A stretch of 64,000 bases of DNA, taken from contig OW203751.1 in NCBI GenBank assembly GCA_934045075.1, positions 7,079,822 through 7,143,821 on the forward strand, in the 5' to 3' direction. This stretch comes from Yponomeuta sedellus. Its lineage: Eukaryota > Arthropoda > Insecta > Lepidoptera > Yponomeutidae. Each line of letters begins with the position of its first letter. Positions within the stretch are counted from its first letter, which is position 1. Below the pieces are notes generated by a model. That model was not told the origin of the DNA. It searched no databases and was given only the letters and a program-made list of their open reading frames with translations. Positions 11,301-23,300 of the stretch are shown here, in pieces. Made by a program: the position numbers and the translations under genes.

Positions 11301-14300
11301 GGCTTGATAAGTTCTGACAGTAAGGCCAGCCACTGCCTTACAATTCTCCACCAACCCGGACTTGGCCCCCGTGGTGGAGTATGGCCTAACTTTCCCGCGA
11401 TGCAGGAAGAGACCCGTGCCCCAGCAGTGGGGACATATACAAGGGTCGATATCGAACTATTCATGGACACATTACACATATCTTGTTAGCCCTATACTAA
11501 GTAAAACTAAATGACTTGGGTATAGGTGCTAACTCGACGATAGATTTAGTACAATAAATACATAGATAACATCCAAGACCCAAGACAAACTAGAAAACTT
11601 CGTTTCCTAATTTGAATATTTACCTAAGAACGCAATACTCACACGAGAGCGAATGGTCGATATAACCGGTGAGCGTGTTGTCCGGTGAATAGACGTATTT
11701 ATACACCATCCGTGGGATGAAGTCGCTAGTGTAGGCTATCACGAAGGCCTGGTGACAAAATAATACAATCGCATAAGTTTTGAAAGGTACAGAACCGCTC
11801 GTAGACCCGGCTGCCCAAGTGATTTGAAACGATCACGAAGTTTAAGCAACATGAGTTTAAGCAAGAGCGCTTTCAGTACGCTAGTGGCATTTTTCCGAGC
11901 GGTTTCGTGCTTCCAAAGCACGTTAAGCAACTGGTGCCGGTTGCCGCCGATAGATGGGAGTCTTTAAGCCAAGTCAGAGAAAACTTCTGATAATAAGACC
12001 AGCCATTAGTCTTGCAAGCCTCCACCAATCCGGACTTGGCCCCCATGGTGGAGTAGGCCTATAGCTTCCTTAGGGAAGAGATTCGTGCCCCTCGGTGGGG
12101 ACATAATGGGTTGATGATAGAACCGCAGGACCGTATTTATAATTATTTACTTTTTTGGGGTACCGTACCCCAACCCTAAGTTCGTCTCATCTCGTAATAG
12201 GCATGACGACAGTATTAAATTATCAAAGATTTAACGATATTAGGAGAGACTATACGTATTAAAAGGATATAAAACACTTATTTAGTCATATGAAAAAAAG
12301 AGATTACCAAAATTTTCAATGAATAAAAGATTATAATACTGCTTTCAGTCATTTTGACTGAATCATCGATGACACCGCGTGACGTCACGCTTAGGTCACG
12401 TCACTTCACGTGATCAACCCTTGGTACGTCCCCACTGCTGGGGCACGGGTCTCTTCCTGCATCGCAGGAAGGTTAGGCCGTACTCCACCACGGGGGCCAA
12501 GTCCGGGTTGGTGTAGGATTTCAAGACAGTGGCGGGCGTTACTGTCAGAAGTTATCAAGCCGCCCATAAGGCCTCTGACATGGCTTAACGATTGCCATTA
12601 TATGACAGCTGGCACCTCAGATCATAGAAGGTCTGAGGCTGGCACCAACGGGTTTACGCGGTTTACGTGCCTTGCGAAGCACGGAAGCGCTCGGAAAAAT
12701 AGGTTTAACGCTTAGGTTAACATTGGTAAATTTCACCCGTACTTTGTTGGGACTACTAGTAATTACGATGTTTGTTTATCTGGGCGTGACGTCAGATTCG
12801 ACGCCATGACACTGCGAGCTGTTTTTCCACAGATTTAAAATAATTTTAGAAAAATGGCTTTAACCTTCATTAAGCTTTAGTTTATTACTGAAAATAAGGA
12901 ACATTATGGAAGAGGGCTTAACAATCTTTCCTCATGCCTATTATTGCCTACAGTATAATCATGGCCAAGAAAGACAGACCTAAATACACTGCTGAACAAA
13001 TAAATTTAGTGTAAAATAGGAATGAACTCTGAACCCCACTCCGATAGACGTATAGGCGCAGAGTCTTATCGATAAGGCCTTTCTTCCACTGCGGCATTTT
13101 ACATAGGCTTGGTCTTACGCAAATTTTCCTAACAGAAAATTTTGTCACTTGGAAAGAGCGCTGGCACGGATAGGAAGAGGTCGCGGGTTCGAATCCCGGC
13201 ATGGGTGGAATTTTTAGCCTCTAAATAGGCTTTTAGAAAATTTTGTTTGTTCTGGCAAATAATTAAAAATTGATTTATTTCAGAGAATTATAACAATTTA
13301 CTTATCCTATATTAGAATTGTTGATGAAAATGTAATTATGTTTAACTGATGATAAGATTAGAGCGATGTTCTCTGTACTAGTTAAAAAACTATATGAAAC
13401 GCCTTCTTTCTGGAAAATTTAATTTCACGTTGTCGGCATCAAATCAATTCAATTAAATTCAACCTATTTCAACGTAAAGAATTAACATTCTGTTTGCTAA
13501 ATGTCAATAGTACAATGTAACATGAAACTGAAAGCCGCCCAAGTAACAAAATGTGGTCTTGTAGTGGTTCCGTAGCCAGGTCTATAACAGGCTAGTAAAC
13601 GTTTATAACCACGGAAAAGGGCCCATTTTATGGGCGTACTTTTGATACTAAAACACTCATAGTAGAGTCTGCGAGAACCACTTAGACCAACTCGTAATTC
13701 ACTTATAGTTGGAGTACTTAGAACTATCTGCACCCGCGAAGCCAACTATGAGCATTTAATAGAACCTAACATCATGACTTAAGCCCATAATACACTTATA
13801 GTTAGACTCCGGAGAACCATTTGCAGACGAGACGAGCTCACCATGATTAAGATCTGCGAAGCGGAGCGAAACCTGGTCGGCCTTTTAAGATATAACAACA
13901 CCCGTAAGTAGATCCGGACTAAAAGCCTACAATTGTGTTTTTTCTTTAAAAAGTAGGTACGTGGACCCGGCGTGCGTGGACTCAACGAATAATGAGGTTA
14001 TGTTATTTATTTTTTTCTTTTTAGACGACGTTTGTTTTTTAGGTCAAATCAAGGCCTTTGTTTATCGTTAAAGCGCAGTGGGAGACGACCCTTACATCAT
14101 TATCAGCAGCAAAATGTGCGTAAGAATTTGACAACACGCGATACGGAACGTGATTTAAATAAAGAGTCGTTAGTAAATACTTGCAAATTAGATACATATG
14201 TGTGGCAAATTAGATAGGTACATTAATTGTTTGTTTTTTTATGTCTCACAGTAATATTGATGAGAGCTGAGAGGGCACCACTAAATAGAATTTTTAAAAA

Positions 14301-17300
14301 CTATAACTCCAACTTTCAATCGCTTGATATATTTGCCCTCTTTGCGGCGTTGTTCAGGCAGGGTGTATTGTCCTTGATGGGTGTCGGACCATAATAAGGG
14401 GCTCGATATGAGGACGAACATATGCCCTTCTAAATAGTAAAATGTTCAAGTGTACTTGTTCAAGTGTACTTTTAGTGCATTTCAAGTTAAACTGAAATGC
14501 ACTGAAAGTATACATTGTTTAAAATAATATGTTATTAATCTGGTTAGTTATATTGCCTAATTCAGAAGTTAGCTTTTTCTGAATAACTTTCCTTTCTTTT
14601 TCTCTAATTCGTGGTAAATACTTTAATGTTACTTAAGATGCTGTTACCACTCATTGTACAATTGTTTGTTTACCCTAATAAAATAAATAAAATAAATATT
14701 ATAAAGGCGAGTATGTTACTACTTCGTTTGTGAAAGTCTTAAAGTTTGTGAGTGTGTATGTTTCTTCTTTACGTCCAAACGGCTAGAGCGATTTTAATAA
14801 AATTTGGTATGGAGTTAGCTGACACCGTGCATTAACACATAGGCTACGTTTTACTGCGGGAAAATATGTTATTCCCATGGGGAAGTCGATGAACCACCGG
14901 TAAGGACGCGGTTACAAATAACATAAAACAATCGGACTGCCTGCGCGGTGAAGGAACAGCTGTAGAAAGTGGTGTGACAGGATGGACAGTGTGCTAGCGA
15001 GATAGTACTCCTTGCACAGGCTCCATGTTGACTACGGTACCCTAAAAAGTAAATAGCGCACGCAAACAAAAAGAACAATAAACGTAAACATTTACATACA
15101 GGCACATACATTGCTTCTGGCCCCACACTAGGATACCCTGTATCGTGGGAACCAGAAACAACGACATCATAAACATGTAAACATCCAAGACCTGAGGGGT
15201 TTTTTTGTCGTTTCCAGCCGGGATACGAACCCGAGACCTCTTGCATGGTAGGCAGATGCGCTACCGCTACGCCAGAGAGGTCGTCAACAGAAGCATAAGA
15301 AAATCAATTAAACACATAAGCCACGGAATGAACGGGGCCGCGTCACATAAAACTACACTTTGTAGTTTATCATGACATTGAACACAGCGTAGCAGTCTTC
15401 TTAATGTGTGGGTTAATCGACATTGCGATTGTATTTTATCCCCATGGGAAAATCGATAAACCGCGAGTAACACCGTGGGGCACAGTCCAATTAGCAGTGT
15501 CGAGCGGATTAAAAATCAGCGTTGCAACTGCACCTCCATTCCGTTAGTACCATGACAGATACATGGTCGGGCCACGTGACGTGTTATTTCATACCATTGA
15601 CGGATAATCTGAATCGCTCGTAGCCCTGGCTGCCTGAGTGATCTTAAACGATCAAGAACATTAAGCAACATAGGGCGCGTTCAGTGCATGAATGGGTGAC
15701 CGTCTATGACTAACGCTGGTGGCATTTTTCCGAGCGGTTCCGTGCTTCGCAAGGCACGTTAGGCAGTTGGTGCCGGCTGCTGTCAATAGATGGCAGTCGT
15801 TAAGCCAAGTCAGAGGCCTTAGGGCGGCTTGAAAACTTCTGACAGTAAGACCAGCTACTAGTTTTGCAAGCCTCTGCCAATCCGAACTTGGCCCCCATGG
15901 TGGAGTATGGCCTACCTTCCTCAGGAAGGAGACCCATGCCCCGGGCGCCTAGACTTAATGCAGCAACAAAATTAAATCGCCGTGTTCATGCAATGGTCAT
16001 TGTAGTACAAGTAGTAGCGTTTGCAGATTCTAGGGCCTGAGAACTTGTTAAGACACATAATATTTAACTCGTAATATAGGTACTTAATGCCATATCAAAC
16101 ACAACAAGATGTCAACGACCTGTGTCAATAACATCTTCCGATATTCTATGACGCGTTTTTTGCCACACAAACTAACAAGATATATACCTATTAGGCGTGA
16201 TCGTTGCAAAGACGAACCGTTTTATAACACCGTTTTGTGTTCCGCGACGATAGGACCGTTTTACGTTTCATTCTAAAGCAGTGCCAGCGACTCTAAAGCA
16301 GTGCCAGCGTTTGTTCGTTGCGAAACCAGTCCTTAGATTGTTTGACGCGGATATGTCCCTTAGTGCTATATTAATAGAGCCTAGAACGTAATGAGATCAT
16401 TGCGACGTCGTCGTCGGCTCCTTGCTCGTTCCGTTCGTTTTGGTCTGTGATACAATAAAGTAATCTTTATGTCTATGAATATACAGTCGAAGATCGTGTA
16501 AAACAACTTATTTTTTCCGATGTTTCGTGATTTCGTCTCGTTCGCACTCGTTTGACCGTCCTCTGCGCCTTGCTCGTTCGCATACAATGAAACCAGTTGC
16601 GAACGAGGACCGTTTCGAAGACCTGTTTTCGTTCCAGAAAAAACGGTTGCGTTTCGTCGTCGAAAAATCGGACAACGACCCACTCCTAATACCTATGCGC
16701 CCACGCTCGTGGGTGGAAGCACTCGTGGCCCAGTGGAACCGAGGGATTGGAATCTATCACTTGGGTTAAGCAACAACAGGCGCGGTCAGGTGCAGGAAGC
16801 GTGACCGTCCCGCTAGTAACATTTTTTCCGAGGGCTTCCGTGCTTCGCAAGGCAAGCCAAGCCGTTGGTGCCAGCTGCCATATAATGGCAATCGTTAAGC
16901 TAAGTCAGAGGCCTTATGGGCTGCTTGATAACTTTTGACAGTAAGGTCCGTCATTGTTTTACAATCGTCCACCAACTCGGTATTGGCTCCCGTGGTTGAA
17001 GTATGACCTAACTTTCCTGCGATGCAAGGCACGTTAAGCCGTTAGAGCCGGCTGTCATATAATGGCGGTCGTTAAGCTAAGTCAGAGGCCTTAGGCTTGA
17101 GAACTTCTGACAGTAGGGCCCGCCACTGCCTTGCAATCCTCCACCAATCCGGACCCGTGGTAGAGTATGGCTAGCCTTCCTGCGATGCATGAAGAGACCC
17201 GTGCCCCAACAGTGGGGGTATACCAAGGGTTGATATCATAATACTATAGTGCACTAACAGAAAAAGAGTCAAACGTCAGCTCAAACAGAAGGTTGCAGAG

Positions 17301-20300
17301 GAGTCGCGACGCGTCGTATAGAATTTGCCCCTCACCAATGGCCCCAGTCTGGGTGTATGTCTGTTTATGATGTTCTTGGAAGGTTAAAATAGCAGTTCTT
17401 ATTCTTCTTCTTGGTCGTCTCCTCATGGCTGAGGGCTGACTATGGGGCAGCTTCCGCCACCAGCGCTCTCCATACGTTCCGATTATTCACCAGATGTATA
17501 AATAAATAAATATTAATGGACATATGACGATCTGCGAAAAACTGCCCGCAGATGCTGGATGCGGCGGATGAATTATATTTAATTATACTTACGTTGGACA
17601 CTACGGCAGCGTACGTGATGCCTCTTAAAATGCCGTACCTGAACAGATATAGAACAGAAATCTATGATAAGTTTAATAGAATATATACATGTACGTAATA
17701 CAGAGAATATTGTAAAGAGGATCGAAATTTCACTGATGCCGGTGAGTCGCCCATTGGCTCAATTGGTAGAGCGCTGGCACGGATAGCCCGAGGTCGCGGG
17801 TTCTAATCCCGGCATGGGTGGAATTTTTAGCCTCTAAATAGGTTTATAGAATAGATACAACTCAGCCGTAGCGACAATTTCGGAATTATTGTCTGGTGAT
17901 TGGCAGAAAGGTCTTCATTTTCTGGGAATTAATCTACAGGGCGTAAGAACTAAAAGCCACTCATCAGGCCCCCAATATCCTGGAGTCTAGATTATTGGGA
18001 CCCGATGACAGCTCGTAGGTTTTCAGGCAGATTTCTACCGTCTGGTTTTCAGGTTACAATACCCCAGACTAGTTCAGTAATGCTACTCACCAGGTAAAAG
18101 CTACTCACCAGGTCCCAATATCCTGGACTCCAGGTTATTGGGGCCTGATGAGTTTCCAGGACCTGGACCCGCTTAGCCAGCGGGCGTCGCGCCTGTTTCA
18201 CCATCTCGAAAGTGTTCAGGGGGATTTTTACGTTAAGGATTCAATACCCCAGACCACTTCAGTAATTGGTTAGAACTAATTATGGACTAAAATTCACTCA
18301 CCAGGCCTCAATATCCCCAATATCCGTCGTCGTGGTAAGTGGCTATACTTACTAGTCCACTGCTGGACATAGCCCTCCCCTAAAGAGCGCCATTTTGTGC
18401 TATCATAGGGGGTAATGCCCATAATCCCCACGCTGGGCATGTGGGTTGGGATCGCAGTTCAGTGAAATTGTACTGCAGGGGGCGCTGCTGCCCACCCCCC
18501 GGTTTGTGTCCCTTAATCGCCTTTTACGACACCCGCAGGAAGTTGGGTTGGTGCTATTCTCTAGGGCGACATCACACAACGACGGTTAGAGACTTGGCTA
18601 GACCTAATTATGGACTAAAAGCCACTCACCAGACCGCTCAGGCAGCAGTCTGCGTCATCACCTTCTAGGTTTCCAAGTGGATTTTTACCGTCAGGTTTCA
18701 ATACCCCAGAGCAGTTCAGTGATTGGCTAGAACTAATTATGGACTAACAGTCACTCACCAGGCCCCGATATCCTCGACCCTCTCAGCCAGCGGGCGGCGC
18801 GCCTGCGTCACCATCTTGTAGGCGTCCAGGCGAATCTCCGCTATGTTGTTGAGCAGGGCGAAAAGTGGAGCTAGCGGGAATGCGGCCACGAAGAGGGTCA
18901 CGAAGCCGTATTGCAGGACTGTTGGAGAAATGGTGGAGTTAGCTCCCGTTTCCCGTAGACTAACAAGATGTTTTATCTGGTAGACGGCCTCTGTAGCGCA
19001 GCGGTAACGCGTCTGCCTACCATGCATTAGGTCCCAGGTTCGATCCCCAGCTGGGGTAAAAAAAACCCCAGGTCTTGGATGTTTACATGTTTGTGATGTC
19101 GTTGTTTCTGGTTCCCACGACACAGAGTATCCTAGTGTGGGGCCAGGAGCAATGTATGTGCCTGTATGTAAATGTTATGTTATGTTACGGTATCGACTTG
19201 TGACCCCTGCAAGTTGTTTTGCACTTTAAGTAACTGAAAGATGTTAAGAGTTGACTGTGTATGAGAAACCGAGGTCAGGCTCGGGATGGATTCGGAATGT
19301 GTAACTATACCTTCACTAATGTACAGTCTGGTAGCTCTTAGAATATACTTCGGCTACTATCGAATAGAATCGGATATATTCAAGTAAAAGGAATATCGGA
19401 AATAATATGACACTTAATGACACATACATTTTCAAAATAGTGAAGAAAATCAGAAAAGCATACAGAGCAGGAAGTAGTATTACATTCGTGTTCGTTATCA
19501 ACCCTTGTATGTCCCCACTGCTGGGGCACGGGTCTCTTCCTGCATCGCAGGAAGGTTAGGCCATACTCCACCACGGGGGCCAAGTCCGGGTTGGTGGAGG
19601 ATTGTAAGACAGTGGCGGGTCTACTTACGGGCCTTTTGTGCCTTCGCCGAAAACCGCAGCTACTCTAGAGCCCGGGGTATATTCTAAAAGCTAACAGACT
19701 GTAGGTAGATAACTTACAAAACAAGGATTTTCTCTTTAGACTCACTCATTTCCAGGTATTCGTCGAAGAGCGCCAGTCTCCCGGGATCCTGCAAGTGATA
19801 GTCCTGCTCCCAAGCCATGTGGGGCTTGCTCAGATCCCGCGTGACCGCGCGGTGGGAGCGCTGCCGCCACCAGTTGTGGAACTTTCTGGAAATACAGTTA
19901 CATACTTAATACCTACTTAATAACATAATCTAAAGATTTAGAAGTAATTATGTATTTCTATACTTTCAGTAAAAAGCTGTTAGTATCCTAAATAAAGAGA
20001 AAAAAAATAACCTCACGCCTATATCCCAAGACATTTTTTATTTTTATTTATTCAATGACAGGGAAATCTACAGCGAAATCAGTAACTGAAAAAACTTAAC
20101 ATTTACGATAAATAACATGGCCAATTACAGATTTCCACGGAATTACTTATACTTATTAATTACTTATTTTTTTTATCTTGGGGCAGAGTATTTTAAGTTT
20201 TAAAGTGTTTTACATCGTTACCACAAACAAAGGAAAAGTTACAGAAAAACGACTTTAACATTGTGTTTCAGTTATTGACCAAAGTGATCAAAAATAACGA

Positions 20301-23300
20301 TTAAAAAAAGAAGATAGTCTCATTGTGTGGCGTGTGTGCGTGTGTGTGGTGTGTGAATGCGTGTGGTGTGTGTGTGAGAGAGTTATTTGTTTTTCATTTG
20401 TTCGATTATGTTGTTTTTGAACGTTTTTTTGAATGTATGAAAGGATCTACCTCACTAAATTCTTTATTTTATGAGTTACATACCTAACCAGAACCAGAAC
20501 AGAAACCCTTTCCCCGGTTTCTGGTACACTAACAAGCCGTTAATCAACTGTTAACAACCGTCAGTTAGCCAAAGCGCATACAGAAGAAACATCTGACAGC
20601 TGTTAACATAACCTAGATTTGTTAGTGTCCGAGAAACTGGGGTTTAGAGTCGTACGACTTATTTGCTAATGAAGTGAGAATTGGCTACCAGGTCGGGAAT
20701 CACAGTCACACGTACGGGTAGCCGAGCTCCATGAAGTTGTTGAAGCTCTGCTTGCCGATCATGATGATGGCGAGCTGGATGCAGAGCTCGGAGAGGCAGC
20801 CCGCCGGGTCGCAGATGTCCCCCTTCAGCTTGAAGAACTCCGAGCGGCGCGCCTGGTCGTCGCCCGGGTAGTCGTAGAAGCGGCCCTGGCGCAATTTTAT
20901 TGCTATGAACCCTTTATACGTAACATAACATTTACATACAGGCACATATAGGTACATTGCTTCTAGCCCCACACTAGGATACCCTGTGTCGTGGGAACCA
21001 GAAACAACGACATCACAAACATGTAAACATCCAAGACCTGGGGTTTTTTTTGTCCCCGGACCTCGTGCATAATAGGCAGACGCACTACCGCTACGCGACA
21101 GAGGTCGTCGTTGTATGTATCCACTGCTGGGGCACGGGTCTCTTCCTGCATCGCAAGAAGGTTAGGCCATACTCCACCACGGGGCCAAGGCCGGTTTGAG
21201 GAGGATTGTAAGGCAGTGGCGGGGCTTACTGTCAAAAGTTATCAAGCCGCACATAGGGCCTCTGACATAGCTTAGCGACTGCCATTACATAACGTGCCTT
21301 GCGAAACACGCCGTTAAGCTTACGCTAGCCGTAGTCACGGTATGGTCACCCATCCAGCATTTGACCGCGCTGGGTCTTATGGGCGGCTTGATAACTTCTG
21401 ACAGTAAGGCCCTCCACTATCTTACAATCCTCTTCCAACCCGGACTTGGCTCCCGTGGTGGAGTATGGCCTAACATTCCTGCGATGCAGGAAGAGACCTG
21501 TGCCCCATGCAATGGGAAATACATAGGGTTGATATCATGCTATCCTGCTGCACAGCGAGGGAGATCCTCTTTTCCAAGTATGCCCCGGAGTGGCAGTCCA
21601 TGCCTTGGTTCCTCAGGCGACGCACTAATTAATGCCTTTCAAAAGGCTCTTCTCTGGATCCCCCAAGCCCCCAGAGTTTCAATGGTTAAAGGCACAAAGA
21701 AGTAGCTACGCATCAGTAAAGAAGATTAATGTAATTCAAATTAAGTGTTATATGATTTCATCATTTAGTTATGATCATAAACGTCTTCTGTTCCATTTTT
21801 GGAAGAGACCAGCTTGCACGACACAGGGAATCGTAGTGTGCAAGTTAGGGTAAGAAAGAGACGAAGCTATTCACTGAAACATTAAGATATTATCAATTTT
21901 GTGATGAAAATGTTATTTGTCACTTATGTGCTATAGATAATAAAAAACTTTTCTAAATTTATAAAAACTTTAACTAACTTAACATCAACGATCTATCTTG
22001 CACTTACCTTGAAAAAGGCAATGTAGATGAGAGAAGAGTAGAAGTTCATGAACTCGAAGAAGAATATCTTGAAGGTGTAAGAGTCTTCGTACTCAGTTTG
22101 GGTGCGCGGGTTCTCCATGTTTGTGAGGACCACTGCCACTTTCGCGTATATCTGGGGAGGAATGATTCATGTGCTAAAGTTGTACTGCCACAAAGTTAAC
22201 GTGGAAACTTGAGTGGAGATGAGAGGAATATCTGATATGACAAAACGAGGGCGGATGGTGGACGAAAACGGTCACAAAGTAATGTAGAACTGTATAACAA
22301 CTACGAGTTTTTACTTAAAATTCGAGATGTCTTTACAACCTGAAATGAATAAGGTTGTAATAAACAAATTGCATTCAACGGCAGTGCTAAGGGTTTTTTA
22401 ATGTTAATGTTGCTAGGTTCTTGATGAAAGCAAACCGAGATTCTACTAAACTCTGACTCTACAAAACCTTGTCAGAAAAAAAATCCATTAAATAGTTAAA
22501 AACGAATGAGTTTAACAAAGTTTTGGCGTATAAAACGCAGAGATTATTGTATTGAGAACCTTAAAAAATTTAGAGAGTGTATTAGTAGCATAACATTCTC
22601 TGACATTTACAAGAGTGCCGACCCAAATGAAGCTTATGATAGCTTCATGGCTGATTTTATGCTTTTTTACGATCTCTGCTTTCCCTATAAATATGTGACT
22701 ATTAAAACAATTAAGAAACCTAAGTGGGTTTCACGGGGAATTAAACAATGCTCAAAAAAAAAGAGAGAACTGCTTTGGCTCTAAAGACAAAATCCTAATG
22801 AAAGCAACAAAAAAATCTACCAAAACTATAGTAACATATACAAAAAGGTAATAAGACAAACACAAAGAGCCCAAAATAATTATGCTATACAAACATTTTC
22901 AAATAAATCTAAAACTACATGGCAAATAATAAACAATACAAAACAGACTTTACCTAGAGACTCTATATGTAAGATTAATATTAATGGTTCTTATATTACG
23001 GACCCAAAATGTGTAGCAAATGCCTTTAACTCGATGTTTTTAGCACCCATGGGTGCTAAAAACATCGAGTTTTTAATCTTTGGGATCTTAGAATCAACTT
23101 GTTTTCCTGAACCAGGTATCGGTATAATTTTATCAATAAAAAAATCATTAAAGGCATTTGCTACACATTTTGGGTCCGTAATATAAGAACCATTAATATT
23201 AATCTTACATATAGAGTCTCTAGGTAAAGTCTGCAGCTTACCCTATGACATATTACAAATTATTAAATCGCTAAAAACTACAAATAGCGTTGGATTTGAT

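Noticed and set aside
10904..11479. Minus frame of 191 codons
   Set aside because: It is an antisense reading of the 5S-type SINE and AT-rich tail; similar frames appear at every copy.
17749..17822. Functional tRNA gene
   Set aside because: The cloverleaf is recognisable, but the same unit recurs in about ten copies with a fixed leader and trailer and with broken arms, which is a SINE family. The loop would give a GGA anticodon without the long variable arm of tRNA-Ser.
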